Assembly: GCA_913057225.1 (NCBI GenBank)
Contig: CAJXNT010000001.1
Coordinates: 1-64,000 of the forward strand
Direction of reading: 5' to 3'
From: an uncultured Mycoplasmatota bacterium
Lineage (GTDB): Bacteria; Bacillota_I; Bacilli_A; Izemoplasmatales; Izemoplasmataceae
Length of the DNA: 64,000 nucleotides
In this document: piece after piece, positions 1-11,709 of the stretch
Position numbering within the stretch: the stretch's first letter is position 1
How the letters are laid out: the number at the start of each line of letters is the position of its first letter
Notes under the pieces: generated by a model
The model's database searches: none
What the model was told of the DNA's origin: nothing
The model's input: only the letters and a program-made list of their open reading frames with translations
Made by a program: the position numbers and the translations under genes

Positions 1-1930
<1,930 letters not shown>

Positions 1931-2052
1931 TTCATTTCATTATCCACTTTTCAAAGACCTTCTTTAACTAAAAAAAGTTAAAGCACTTGTTGAGAGATGT
2001 ATAGTCTCTCAAAACTGAATAGAACGTCCTTACTTTGAGCTAGATTTCTCTA
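1931..2052 (-). other. 16S-23S internal transcribed spacer, no tRNA
   Basis: The spacer is about 120 bases and holds no tRNA gene. In transcript order it contains the 3' arm of the 16S processing stem (2011-2039), a short hairpin GAGAGA/TCTCTC (1992-2010), an 8-bp hairpin with a U6 loop (1962-1983) and then GGTCTTTGAAAA (about 1948-1959). The last two look like a boxB-boxA antitermination pair, because the same GGTCTTTGAAAA also precedes the 16S gene. Confidence 0.8.
2011..2039 (-). other. 3' arm of pre-16S processing stem
   Basis: The transcript sequence CTCAAAGTAAGGACGTTCTATTCAG and flanking bases are complementary to the 16S leader at 3628-3656 (CTGAATAGAACAGAATTACTTTGAG). They form a long helix with a small internal loop around the whole 16S gene, the usual substrate for RNase III. 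The pairing is read directly from the sequence; cleavage is inferred. Confidence 0.8.
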
Positions 2053-3578
<1,526 letters not shown>

Positions 3579-3627
3579 AATGGTAAACATCTATATATAT
3601 AGATGGTTAAGTTTGAAACTGTTTAAA

Positions 3628-3656
3628 CTCAAAGTAATTCTGTTCTATTCAGTTTT
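3628..3656 (-). other. 5' arm of pre-16S processing stem
   Basis: This leader segment is the partner of 2011-2039. Ten bases (TTACTTTGAG) and a further thirteen (CTGAATAGAAC with flanking A residues) pair with the spacer. The boxA-like GGTCTTTGAAAA lies immediately upstream, at about 3654-3665. Confidence 0.8.
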
Positions 3657-3701
3657 CAAAGACCATACGCAAACACCCATTTTTCGAGTGAGTGCTTAAA
3701 T

Positions 3702-3730
3702 ATCTTATCTTATTTTACCCCTCATGTCAA
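3702..3730 (-). promoter_or_regulatory. rRNA promoter P2
   Basis: On the minus strand, TTGACA (3725-3730) is followed by a 17-base spacer and TAAGAT (3702-3707), about 120 bases before the 16S 5' end. Confidence 0.75.
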
Positions 3731-3813
3731 TAAGAATGAGCCCGTAAAATAAAGATTTTAAAGCGCTTTAAGTTCCTTTGAAATGCATCCAAATTTCTTA
3801 ACGCGCAAAATTG

Positions 3814-3842
3814 ATTATAGTCAAGTTGACAAGGTGTGTCAA
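3814..3842 (-). promoter_or_regulatory. rRNA promoter P1
   Basis: A perfect sigma-A-type promoter on the minus strand: TTGACA (3837-3842), 17 bases, TATAAT (3814-3819). With P2 it makes a tandem rRNA promoter pair. The 347-base gene-free stretch 3579-3925 holds these promoters, the 16S leader and the proS terminator, and no credible coding region. Confidence 0.9.
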
Positions 3843-3863
3843 GGCAAAATGTTAAAAGACGGT

Positions 3864-3895
3864 AAAAAAACACAAAAACCACCCGAAGGTGGTTT
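3864..3895 (-). terminator. terminator after proS
   Basis: Minus-strand hairpin AAACCACC-TTCG-GGTGGTTT (3876-3895) followed by a T-rich run, 31 bases after the proS stop. The same hairpin sequence follows frr at 8265-8285. Confidence 0.85.
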
Positions 3896-3925
3896 GAACG
3901 GTGCGGTGAATTCGTGGTGAATTCG

Positions 3926-5143
3926 TTATAAAGAGGCGAGAAATCCTTCCAGTGATTGGGTGGATTTTTCTCCGTAAAATTCCGTTTCAATACGGCCATC
4001 TTTGAAATCACGCCCGAGGATGATTCGTTTGGGAATCCCAATCAAAGCGGCGTCTTTGAATTTGACCCCCGGACGCTCGTCGCGGTCATCCAAGAGGACG
4101 CGAGCATTTTCTTTCAGTTTATGATAGACCTCCATCACCGCATCATCCACTTCATTTAAGGGAATGAGGTGATAATCAAACGGCGTGAGGCTTTCAGGCC
4201 AGATCAATCCGTCTTCGGTGGCGTGTTCTTCCACCACCGCCATCAGCGTCCGGCTGATGCCAATGCCATACGATGCCATTTGCACCGGTTTCTTTTCGCC
4301 CGCTTGATCTTGATAATAGGCATTCATCGGAATCGAATATTTGGTGCCGATTTTAAAGATGTTGCCGACTTCAATGCCTTTCCCGGTAAAGAGTGGCCCA
4401 GACCCATCGGGGGCCATGTCCCCTTCTTTTTGATCGCTGGCTTCAATGTTGATGCCATAGTCACTCGATTTTGAATAGAGAATGGTGTCTTCGCCGACTT
4501 CGCTCATGACCATAAATTCATGGGCTTCAATGCCGCCAATTTCACCGGTGTTGGAGGCGACGATTTTGGTCGAGAGACCGCAGCGTTTAAAAATCCGTGA
4601 ATAGGCTTCTTTGACCATCTCATACCAGGCATTCATGCCCGCTTCCGTGGCCGAAAAGGTGTAAAGATCTTTCATGATGAATTCACGGCCGCGCATGAGG
4701 CCAAAGCGAGGGCGCATCTCATCGCGGTATTTGGTTTGAATTTGATAGAGGGCCACCGGCAGTTTTTTATAACTGGTGATGATGTCCCGGACGACTTCCG
4801 TGATCACTTCTTCATGCGTAGGGCCGAGGCAAAACTCACGGTCTTTGCGGTCTTTAAGCCGCATCAACTCTGGGCCGTAATCCGCCCAGCGGCCAGATTC
4901 ATCCCACAGTGACTTCGGTTGTAAGGCCGGCATTAACAGTTCGGAAGCCCCAATCGCTTCGAGTTCTTCCCGAATGATCGCTTCGATGTTTTTGATGACT
5001 TGATAGCCCAACGGTAAATAGGTATAAATCCCCGCCGCGGTTTGGCGAATCAATCCGGCTCTCAGCATCAACCGGTGGGATTTGACCTCCGCATCTTTGG
5101 GCGCTTCTTTGAGCGTGGGAATATAATATAACGATTGTTTCAT
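3926..5143 (-). CDS. proS: prolyl-tRNA synthetase, bacterial type lacking the INS editing domain
   Basis: Charges tRNA-Pro with proline in the cytosol. The class II motifs are visible: motif 1 region (LLMPALQP), motif 2 (RDEMRPRFGLMRGREF) and motif 3 (GIGISRTLMAVVEE), then an anticodon-binding domain with LIPLN and VLLDDR. It is only 405 residues, against about 565 for the usual bacterial form. The deficit falls between motif 2 and motif 3: after SDYGINIEA the chain goes through a short Gly/Pro linker straight to VGNIFKIGTKYS. This is where the roughly 180-residue INS editing domain normally sits. Known INS-less bacterial-type enzymes occur in alphaproteobacteria and rely on trans-editing proteins. 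It is the last gene of the rseP-cdsA-uppS block and has its own terminator. The frame is intact, so loss looks evolutionary rather than an assembly fault. Confidence 0.95.
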   Translation of the reverse strand: MKQSLYYIPTLKEAPKDAEVKSHRLMLRAGLIRQTAAGIYTYLPLGYQVIKNIEAIIREELEAIGASELLMPALQPKSLWDESGRWADYGPELMRLKDRKDREFCLGPTHEEVITEVVRDIITSYKKLPVALYQIQTKYRDEMRPRFGLMRGREFIMKDLYTFSATEAGMNAWYEMVKEAYSRIFKRCGLSTKIVASNTGEIGGIEAHEFMVMSEVGEDTILYSKSSDYGINIEASDQKEGDMAPDGSGPLFTGKGIEVGNIFKIGTKYSIPMNAYYQDQAGEKKPVQMASYGIGISRTLMAVVEEHATEDGLIWPESLTPFDYHLIPLNEVDDAVMEVYHKLKENARVLLDDRDERPGVKFKDAALIGIPKRIILGRDFKDGRIETEFYGEKSTQSLEGFLASL

Positions 5144-5151
5144 ACGGTCTC

Positions 5152-6654
5152 CTAAGGTAAAATCCTTAAAATATCATTGAATGTGACAAAGACGAAAAAG
5201 CCCATCAAGATGAAAAACATCGCCAGGTGAAGCATGTTTTCCACTTTCGGATTGACTTTCTTACGGGTGATGCCTTCATAGCCTAAAAAGACCAACCGGC
5301 CGCCATCTAAGGCGGGAATCGGCAATAGATTGATGATGCCTAAGTTCACACTCAACAGCCCAATCCAATTTAAAAAGACCACGGCGCCGCCTTGAATGCT
5401 TTGGGCGGTGAGTTGGAAAATACCAACGGGCCCTGCGAGATCTCCCGCGCCTACTTGCGACGAGCTAAAAAGCAACCCTAATGTATTAAAGATGAGACTG
5501 CCCGCACCGATGGTGCCCGTCACCCCGGCTGTGAGGGACCGGGTGAAGCTGAACGCATTCGTGGGGGCCACACCAATGAAGCTTTCCACCACACCCACTT
5601 CTTGCGTGGCCAGGACCGCTTCTTCATACGGCGTCACCTCTAACGTGGTCTGTGTGCCATCTCTTAAAATGTCAAAAGTCATGGGCGTGCCGTCACGGTT
5701 GGCGCCAATCAAAGCGACGACATCGACCCACGCATCCACGGGCACCGAATCAATGGCGACGATGACGTCATTTTCTAAAAAGCCCGCTTGATCGGCCAAG
5801 GTGTTATCCACCACCGGGCCAATTCTTAAATCGGTGGTCGCCTCGGGGTGCGAATTAAATCCAATGCTGTAGAAAAAGAGTCTCGGGTTCAACGTCGTCT
5901 CTTGGATGACACCCTCCCGTTCATAGGTGATGGGAATATTTCTGGATCCCAGTTCGGCGCTCATGGCGGCCGTAAATTCGTCCCATGAAGCCACCGGATT
6001 CCCGGCCACTTCGGTGATCACATCCCCGACTTCTAAGACACCGTCGGCCGGGAACCCTTCATTGATGCGGCCCAGTTCCGTGGAATCGTTGACGGGAAAT
6101 CCTGTGATCAAGGCAATGATGAAAAAGATGCCAATGGCCAAAATGAAATTCATCATCGGCCCGGCAAAAATGGTGATGAATCGCTGCCAAAGTGTTTTGG
6201 ATTCAAATGAGCGATTCGATGGCGCAATTTGTAAGGTTTTTTTCGCAAACACCAACTGCGCATCTTCCGCCACGGGTTGCCCATTAATGTGCAAGGCCCC
6301 CGGCGTTTTTAAATCCAGGGACTCTACCGTGATGGGATTATCTTGCCTTGCAGGATCTAAGATGATGGTGTCAATCACCCCATCCGTTTCGCCCAAGGAC
6401 ACCGTATCTCCCACATGGACATACGACTCATTGACTTCTTCGCCGGCCATGGAGACATACCCACCAATGGGAATCGCCCGGATTGAAAACTGCGTTTCCC
6501 CTTTTTGCATGGACCACACTTTCGGCCCCAGTCCAATGGAAAATTCATGGCATAAAATGCCGGCTTTTTTCGCAAAGTAAAAATGCCCAAACTCATGAAT
6601 GAGAATGACCAATCCCAGCGTGAAAATAAATCCTATAATCGAAATAAAAATCAT
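5152..6654 (-). CDS. rseP: site-2 intramembrane metalloprotease RseP/RasP
   Basis: Membrane zinc protease that cuts anti-sigma factors and leftover signal peptides within the membrane. The first transmembrane helix carries the HEFGH zinc motif (residues 20-24), and the third zinc ligand region is PALDGGR (Asp near 450). A transmembrane helix near 165-190 leads into two PDZ-like regions (about 190-355), and the C terminus is hydrophobic. At 500 residues it is somewhat longer than Bacillus RasP; the extra length is in the loop after the first helix. The Shine-Dalgarno AAGGTGAT overlaps the end of cdsA, so the genes are co-transcribed. The dxr gene that often sits between cdsA and rseP is absent here. 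Confidence 0.95.
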   Translation of the reverse strand: MIFISIIGFIFTLGLVILIHEFGHFYFAKKAGILCHEFSIGLGPKVWSMQKGETQFSIRAIPIGGYVSMAGEEVNESYVHVGDTVSLGETDGVIDTIILDPARQDNPITVESLDLKTPGALHINGQPVAEDAQLVFAKKTLQIAPSNRSFESKTLWQRFITIFAGPMMNFILAIGIFFIIALITGFPVNDSTELGRINEGFPADGVLEVGDVITEVAGNPVASWDEFTAAMSAELGSRNIPITYEREGVIQETTLNPRLFFYSIGFNSHPEATTDLRIGPVVDNTLADQAGFLENDVIVAIDSVPVDAWVDVVALIGANRDGTPMTFDILRDGTQTTLEVTPYEEAVLATQEVGVVESFIGVAPTNAFSFTRSLTAGVTGTIGAGSLIFNTLGLLFSSSQVGAGDLAGPVGIFQLTAQSIQGGAVVFLNWIGLLSVNLGIINLLPIPALDGGRLVFLGYEGITRKKVNPKVENMLHLAMFFILMGFFVFVTFNDILRILP

Positions 6655-6663
6655 CCAATCACC

Positions 6664-7497
6664 TTATAATCCTTGTGTAAATAATCGTAACACAAGGACC
6701 AAGAATACGAGGACAAAAGACGCAAATAATGACGAGTCAAATCGGTCCATGACTCCGCCGTGTCCTGGGAAAATGTTGGAAAAATCTTTGCGTCCATAAT
6801 CGCGTTTTAATTTCGACGCGATTAAATCACCGAATTGCCCCGATAAAGACATCAAGAGCGTGAGGCCAATGAGCTCTATCCACCCGAGGGAGACTTCGGT
6901 CAACAACGTCACCTCAAATATGGCCACATAACTCACCGCAAAGACGGTGGAAAAAAACATGCCCGATATGAGGCCTTCCCAGGATTTTTTCGGCGAGATG
7001 TTGGGGGCCAATTTATGACGGCCCAATTTAATGCCGAAAAGATAGGCAAAGATATCGGTGAGTAAGGTGACTAAGAATAAATAGATGAGCGTGAGTACAC
7101 CGATGGTTTGCAGATAACTGATGGCCGCAAAGCCAATCGCGATGTAAAGTGCGCTTAAAAACAGTTGACTCATGGCCGTATATTTCAAGGTATGATCGAT
7201 CACCAACACGCTGAAATAGGTGGTGCTGATGCCAAACAAAATCATCAACACAAACAGCCCGTTCACATGGTCTTCTAAAAATAAATAAAAGCTCACATAA
7301 AGCGATAGAGATGTGGCTGCATGAATCAAATAATAGCGCCATGAAAGCTGTTCATTGGCCGCAATCATCCGGGCCATCTCAAACGAAGCCACCGTTAAAA
7401 AAAATCCCACAACTATGGTGAATAATAGGGTGGGAAGCCAAAGGATGGGAATCAAGACCACGGCTAAAATGACCGAAGTTAAGGCGCGTTTTTTCAT
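6664..7497 (-). CDS. cdsA: phosphatidate cytidylyltransferase
   Basis: Makes CDP-diacylglycerol from phosphatidate and CTP, the branch point for phosphatidylglycerol and cardiolipin. It is 277 residues with about eight hydrophobic helices and the C-terminal CDP-alcohol signature region FPGHGGVMDRFDS. SWEGLISG, typical of the family, precedes it. The start ATG overlaps the TGA stop of uppS (ATGA), and rseP starts ten bases after its end, so it is the middle gene of a tight unit. Confidence 0.95.
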   Translation of the reverse strand: MKKRALTSVILAVVLIPILWLPTLLFTIVVGFFLTVASFEMARMIAANEQLSWRYYLIHAATSLSLYVSFYLFLEDHVNGLFVLMILFGISTTYFSVLVIDHTLKYTAMSQLFLSALYIAIGFAAISYLQTIGVLTLIYLFLVTLLTDIFAYLFGIKLGRHKLAPNISPKKSWEGLISGMFFSTVFAVSYVAIFEVTLLTEVSLGWIELIGLTLLMSLSGQFGDLIASKLKRDYGRKDFSNIFPGHGGVMDRFDSSLFASFVLVFLVLVLRLFTQGL

Positions 7498-8204
7498 GAT
7501 TCTACCGTTCCAAACCGACGGTCTCTGCTGGCGTAAAAATCAAACGCCTTTTGCAGTTCCGCCGCATCAAAATCCGGCCAATAGGTTTCGGTGAAATAAA
7601 GCTCCGCATAGGCCGATTGCCACAATAAGAAATTGGAGAGCCGGCGTTCGCCACTGGTCCGGATGACAAGATCGACCGGAGGCAAAGGATGCGTATACAA
7701 ATGGGATTCAAGCAACGATTCATCGATGGCTTCGACCGCAAGGCCGTTTTGAACCGCCTTCGCAATCGCTTGCGTGGCATGCACCATCTCGTCTTTAAAT
7801 CCATAATCCAAACACACATTGACAATCAGTCCGGTGTTCGTTTTGGATTGGGCTTCATACTTTTCAATGAGGGCTTGATTGGCGGGGCTTAACCGATCTT
7901 TACGACCGGAAAAAACGACCTTAATCCCGGTCGAGTCTTTAGACAATTCATCGATGTCTTTTTGAAACCGTTTGGGAAGACTCATGAGAAAATCAACTTC
8001 CGCTTTGGGGCGGCGCCAATTCTCGGTGGAAAATACGAAAATCGATACCACTTGGCACGCCGTTTTTTCGAGCGTTTGAATGACTTTTTTTAGAGCTTTC
8101 GCCCCTTCCACATGACCTTGCGTTCTCGGTTTATTATGCGCCTTGGCCCACCGGCCATTGCCGTCTAAAATCATGGCGACATGGGTGGGGGTTTTTGTTT
8201 GCAT
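7494..8204 (-). CDS. uppS: isoprenyl (undecaprenyl) diphosphate synthase
   Basis: Cis-prenyltransferase that extends farnesyl diphosphate to the C55 carrier lipid. The family motifs MILDGNGRWA near the N terminus and VIRTSGERRLSNFLLWQ near the C terminus are intact. The start at 8204 is preferred over an ATG at 8219 because AAGAGG sits six bases before it, and the promoter -10 leaves almost no leader for the upstream ATG. It ends in TGA overlapping cdsA, which is direct evidence for UGA as stop. An undecaprenyl carrier hints at surface polymers or glycoconjugates, but no murein gene is in the window. Confidence 0.94.
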   Translation of the reverse strand: MQTKTPTHVAMILDGNGRWAKAHNKPRTQGHVEGAKALKKVIQTLEKTACQVVSIFVFSTENWRRPKAEVDFLMSLPKRFQKDIDELSKDSTGIKVVFSGRKDRLSPANQALIEKYEAQSKTNTGLIVNVCLDYGFKDEMVHATQAIAKAVQNGLAVEAIDESLLESHLYTHPLPPVDLVIRTSGERRLSNFLLWQSAYAELYFTETYWPDFDAAELQKAFDFYASRDRRFGTVES

Positions 8205-8227
8205 ATCAACCTCTTTCATACGTTCAT

Positions 8228-8255
8228 ATTATACACCAATCACCGGATTTGAAAA
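8228..8255 (-). promoter_or_regulatory. promoter for uppS-cdsA-rseP-proS
   Basis: TATAAT (8228-8233) with a weak TTTTCA (8250-8255) 16 bases upstream, on the minus strand. It lies just after the frr terminator, which makes an independent start for this four-gene unit likely. Confidence 0.6.
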
Positions 8256-8258
8256 GAC

Positions 8259-8285
8259 GAAAAAAAACCACCCGAAGGTGGTTTT
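8259..8285 (-). terminator. terminator after frr
   Basis: Hairpin AAAACCACC-TTCG-GGTGGTTTT (8265-8285) followed by TTTTTTCG, immediately after the frr stop. The stem is identical to that after proS. Confidence 0.85.
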
Positions 8286-8838
8286 ATACACTCATAAGTT
8301 CTTGGTCTTTGTGGGCGATTTTTTCGTCCACTTTGGCGGTGAACTGATCGGTGAGTTTTTGCACTTGTTCGTGATAGTTGGCCGATTCATCTTCTGAAAT
8401 TTCGTGATTTTTTTCAGCCTTTTTAATCACGTCGTTGGTGTCGCGGCGAATGTTACGAATGTTGACTTTGGCATCTTCGCCGACTTTTTTGGTTTCTTTG
8501 ACCAACGCTTTGCGGGTTTCTTCGGTGAGCGCGGCCAAGACAATGCGAATTTGATCCCCTTCATTTTGCGGGTTCACATTCAAATGCGCTTCCGAAATGG
8601 CTTTCTCAAAATCTTTGGTTTGGGAACGGTCGTATGGTTTGATGAGTAATTGATTCGCCTCGGGGACCGTCACATTGGCAATCTGCGTGATGGAGGTGGG
8701 CACGCCATAATAATCCACGTACACCCCGTCCAGCATTTGCGGATTGGCACGACCTGTGCGAATTTTAGCCAGGGCATGCATGAGATGGTCAATGGCTTCT
8801 TCCATTTTCATTTCACATTGCATTAATGTTTCTTCCAT
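8284..8838 (-). CDS. frr: ribosome recycling factor
   Basis: Splits post-termination ribosomes together with EF-G. The protein is 184 residues, the normal length, with the N-terminal RTGRANPQMLDGV segment and the C-terminal helix bundle (RRDTNDVIKKAEK). It follows pyrH by 15 bases in the conserved rpsB-tsf-pyrH-frr order and ends in a strong terminator. Confidence 0.96.
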   Translation of the reverse strand: MEETLMQCEMKMEEAIDHLMHALAKIRTGRANPQMLDGVYVDYYGVPTSITQIANVTVPEANQLLIKPYDRSQTKDFEKAISEAHLNVNPQNEGDQIRIVLAALTEETRKALVKETKKVGEDAKVNIRNIRRDTNDVIKKAEKNHEISEDESANYHEQVQKLTDQFTAKVDEKIAHKDQELMSV

Positions 8839-8853
8839 ATCAAATCCTCGACT

Positions 8854-9564
8854 TTATTTAATGTGCGTGCCGATGGGTTCGCCCATGGCCGCCTTTTTAA
8901 TATTGCCTGGAATGTTCATATCAAAGACGACAATTTCAATACCGTTGTCTTTGCATAAAGCCGCCGCGGTGGAATCCATCACACTGAGCCCATTTTCTAA
9001 GACTTCGTGATGGGTCAACGAATCAAATCGCTTCGCGGTGGGATCGCTTTTGGGATCGGCGGAATAGACGCCGTCGATGCCGTTTTTCGCCATCAAAATG
9101 GTGCTGGCTCCAATTTCTGCCGCTCTCAAGGCACTGGTGGTGTCGGTGGAAAAATACGGATTCCCGGTGCCCCCACCGAAGATGACAATCATGCCTTTGG
9201 CGAGGTTGGAAATGGCTTTGCGACGGATGTAAGGTTCCGCCACTTGCGGGATATTTAAACTGGTCATGGTCCGTGTTTCCACGCCCATCGCTTCTAAAGC
9301 ATTTTGCAAGGCGAGGGCATTTAAGATGGTGGCCAGCATGCCCATGTAATCGGCACTGGACCGTTCCATGCCCATTTCTTGAGCGGTTTTACCCCGCCAA
9401 ATGTTGCCCCCACCGACAATGATGCCGATTTCAAACTGGCCGAGATCGTAGGCCGCTTTAATTTCTGAGGCAATATCACTCACGCGTGAAGGATCAATGG
9501 AAAGGGTTCCCTGTCCACTGAGCGCTTCGCCGGAAAGTTTAATAATCAGTCGCTTCTTCGCCAT
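8854..9564 (-). CDS. pyrH: uridylate kinase
   Basis: Phosphorylates UMP to UDP; a hexameric amino-acid-kinase-fold enzyme of 236 residues. The N-terminal KLSGEAL and GGGNIWRG loops and the [15 protein letters not shown] region are characteristic. The start ATG is preceded by AAAGGAG. It lies between tsf and frr as in most Bacillota. Confidence 0.96.
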   Translation of the reverse strand: MAKKRLIIKLSGEALSGQGTLSIDPSRVSDIASEIKAAYDLGQFEIGIIVGGGNIWRGKTAQEMGMERSSADYMGMLATILNALALQNALEAMGVETRTMTSLNIPQVAEPYIRRKAISNLAKGMIVIFGGGTGNPYFSTDTTSALRAAEIGASTILMAKNGIDGVYSADPKSDPTAKRFDSLTHHEVLENGLSVMDSTAAALCKDNGIEIVVFDMNIPGNIKKAAMGEPIGTHIK

Positions 9565-9587
9565 ACCAAAGCTCCTTTATTTAAGGC

Positions 9588-10466
9588 TTACGCCGCGTTC
9601 ATTTGAGCTTGAACTTCACTCGCAAAATCTTCGGATTTTTTCTCGATGCCTTCGCCCACTTCTAACCGGATGAACGAGACCACTTGAGCCCCCGCGGCTT
9701 TCACATGTTGGGCCACGGTTTCATCGGGATTTTTGACAAAGGGTTGATGCACCAAGCAAATTTCTTTCAACATTTTATTGAGGCGGCCTTCCACCATTTT
9801 GTCAACAATGGCTTCGGGTTTACCTTCATTGAGTGCTTCGGCTCTTAACACACTGCGTTCATGATCAATCACATCTTGAGACACTTGCGATTCATCGAGG
9901 TAGTTCGGGTTGTTCGCGGCCACATGCATGGCAATGTCACGCGCGACGGTTTCATCGCCACCTTCTAATACCGCTAACGATGCAATTTTGCCGCCCATAT
10001 GGGTGTACGCCCCAAACACTTGTGCGTCGGTTTTTTCGATTCGTTGATAGCGTCTTAAATCAAGCTTTTCGCCGATGCGGGCCGTGGCTTTGACGATTAA
10101 ATCCGCCATCGTGCCCCCGTCCACACTCAGGGCTAAAGCAGCCTCTAAATCCGCAGCATCGCCTTGGATTAATTCTTGACCCACGTGATCGATGAGGTCT
10201 AAAAATTCTTGGTTTTTGGCCACAAAATCGGTTTCTGAATTCAGTTCAAAAAGAATGGCTTTATTGCCATCTGTGACCACGCTGGCCAGACCTTCAGCGG
10301 CCACACGACTGCCTTTCTTCGCGGCTTTAGCAATGCCTTTTTCCCGGAGATAATCAACCGCTTTGTCGAGGTCTCCGTCCGATGCTTCTAACGCTTTCTT
10401 GCAATCGAGCATGCCGGCGCCCGTTTTTTCTCTCAGTTCTTTCACTAATTGTGCATTTACTGCCAT
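9588..10466 (-). CDS. tsf: translation elongation factor Ts
   Basis: Nucleotide exchange factor for EF-Tu. It is 292 residues, with the N-terminal UBA-like segment (LVKELREKTGAGMLDCKKAL) and the core TDFVAKN motif around residue 80. The start is preceded by TAGGAGG. A hairpin with a short T run lies between rpsB and tsf, so expression relative to rpsB may be reduced. No strong separate promoter is visible in the 87-base gap. Confidence 0.96.
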   Translation of the reverse strand: MAVNAQLVKELREKTGAGMLDCKKALEASDGDLDKAVDYLREKGIAKAAKKGSRVAAEGLASVVTDGNKAILFELNSETDFVAKNQEFLDLIDHVGQELIQGDAADLEAALALSVDGGTMADLIVKATARIGEKLDLRRYQRIEKTDAQVFGAYTHMGGKIASLAVLEGGDETVARDIAMHVAANNPNYLDESQVSQDVIDHERSVLRAEALNEGKPEAIVDKMVEGRLNKMLKEICLVHQPFVKNPDETVAQHVKAAGAQVVSFIRLEVGEGIEKKSEDFASEVQAQMNAA

Positions 10467-10530
10467 GAATGAGCCTCCTAAATATCTGCTATTAGTTTAA
10501 CATAAATACGTGGGGAATTTTTCCCGATAA

Positions 10531-10552
10531 AAAGAGCGCAAAAGCGCTCTTT
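10531..10552 (-). terminator. hairpin between rpsB and tsf (terminator or attenuator)
   Basis: Minus-strand AAAGAGCGC-TTTT-GCGCTCTTT followed by TTAT. The T run is short, so partial read-through into tsf is plausible. Confidence 0.6.
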
Positions 10553-10553
10553 A

Positions 10554-11576
10554 TTATTTTAATAAGTCAATCAATTCTGCTTTTTTCAGTTTGGAATAGC
10601 CGCTGTGACCTTTCTCTTTGGCGAGCGCTTTTAATTCCGCCACAGTCATCGAGTCTAAATCAACGGCGTCGGCACTTGCCTCTTGAGCTTTGGGCGCGGC
10701 TTCTTTCGGTGCAGGCGCTTTTTTCTCAGGGGCGGGGGCCGCTTTTTCTTCGGCGGGCGCAGCATCTTCAGCCGGGGCCGCTTTGGCTTCCGCTTTCGCT
10801 TTGGCTTCTGCTTTTTCTTTTTGCGCTTTGGCTTTCGCTTCCGCTTCTTTTTGATCGCGTTCTTCTTTGGATTGGGTGACGACTTCTTCGACTTCACCGC
10901 CCGCGCCTTCTAAGAGGGCGTTGGCCATCACTTTTAATAACAAGCGAATCGAACGAATCGCATCGTCGTTTGCGGGAATGAAATAATCCAAATCATCGGG
11001 ATCGCAGTTGGTGTCGATCACGCCATACACAGGAATGCCGAGTTTACGCGCTTCTTTGATGGCGTTGATTTCTTTTAAAGGATCAATGATGAAGACCGCT
11101 TGAGGCAGGTTACGCATGTCTTTAATGCCGGATAAGAACGCGGTTAAACGTGCCATTTCCTTGCGTAAGCCAATGACTTCTTTTTTGGGAAGACGCTCAA
11201 AGGTACCATCTTCTTCCATGCGTTCGATGTCGGTTAAGCGACGAATGCTTTTCCGAATGGTTTTAAAGTTGGTGAGGGTTCCCCCCAGCCAGCGTTTGGA
11301 TACATAAAAATGACCGGCACGAATGGCTTCTTGTTCAATCGCTGAGGCTGCTTGTTTTTTCGTTCCCACGAATAAAACTTTGCCGCCTTCTTTGGCGATT
11401 TCCACGAAGCGTTGATACATCTCTTCGATGTACGTGACGGTTTTTTGTAAATCTAAAATGTGAATCCCGTGACGTGATGTGTAAATATAAGGATTCATTT
11501 TCGGGTTCCAACGACGGGTTTGATGCCCGAAGTGGACTCCTGATTCCAGGAGTTGTTTCATTTCTACGACTGCCAT
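10554..11576 (-). CDS. rpsB: 30S ribosomal protein S2 with C-terminal Lys/Ala/Glu linker and SAP/Rho_N-like module
   Basis: Residues 1 to about 227 are a normal S2 ([20 protein letters not shown] at the N terminus; [14 protein letters not shown] later). Bacterial S2 usually ends near residue 250. Here it continues to 340: a highly charged Glu/Lys/Ala segment (about 232-262), an Ala/Pro/Lys/Glu segment to about 303, and a final 35-residue helix-extended-helix module reading [17 protein letters not shown] and [14 protein letters not shown]. That last piece matches the Rho N-terminal/SAP-like fold, which commonly binds nucleic acid. The frame is open throughout, with a good Shine-Dalgarno (TAGGAGG) and a structured leader upstream. 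The role of the tail is unknown. Confidence 0.95.
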   Translation of the reverse strand: MAVVEMKQLLESGVHFGHQTRRWNPKMNPYIYTSRHGIHILDLQKTVTYIEEMYQRFVEIAKEGGKVLFVGTKKQAASAIEQEAIRAGHFYVSKRWLGGTLTNFKTIRKSIRRLTDIERMEEDGTFERLPKKEVIGLRKEMARLTAFLSGIKDMRNLPQAVFIIDPLKEINAIKEARKLGIPVYGVIDTNCDPDDLDYFIPANDDAIRSIRLLLKVMANALLEGAGGEVEEVVTQSKEERDQKEAEAKAKAQKEKAEAKAKAEAKAAPAEDAAPAEEKAAPAPEKKAPAPKEAAPKAQEASADAVDLDSMTVAELKALAKEKGHSGYSKLKKAELIDLLK

Positions 11577-11603
11577 TAAGGCCTCCTAATTGATTTTTTC
11601 CGC

Positions 11604-11659
11604 CACATGATTCACAGCCCCTTAAGACCCGAAGGCTCCTTTAAACGGCTCCTCATGTG
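11604..11659 (-). promoter_or_regulatory. structured rpsB leader, candidate S2 autoregulatory element
   Basis: Between promoter and rpsB there is a leader of about 100 bases closed by CACATGA (transcript 5' side, 11653-11659) pairing with TCATGTG (11604-11610). It encloses GAGCC/GGCT pairing and a CC-TTCG-GG loop. S2 represses its own operon through the leader in many bacteria, so this is a plausible target. The assignment is inferred. Confidence 0.5.
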
Positions 11660-11680
11660 TGTGTATTTACGGCGTGATAA

Positions 11681-11709
11681 AGTATATCAAATAAAAAAGG
11701 CTCTTGCAA
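11681..11709 (-). promoter_or_regulatory. rpsB promoter
   Basis: TTGCAA (11704-11709), 17 bases, TATACT (11681-11686) on the minus strand. The -35 hexamer is in the loop and stem of the upstream terminator. Confidence 0.7.

Noticed and set aside
5927-6580. 217-codon plus-strand frame opposite rseP
   Set aside because: It is a shadow of rseP; there is no start signal and the composition mirrors the opposite strand.
10655-10913. Lys/Arg/Pro-rich and Phe/Arg-rich frames inside the rpsB tail
   Set aside because: They are shadows of the repetitive Ala/Glu/Lys coding sequence of the S2 extension in other frames.
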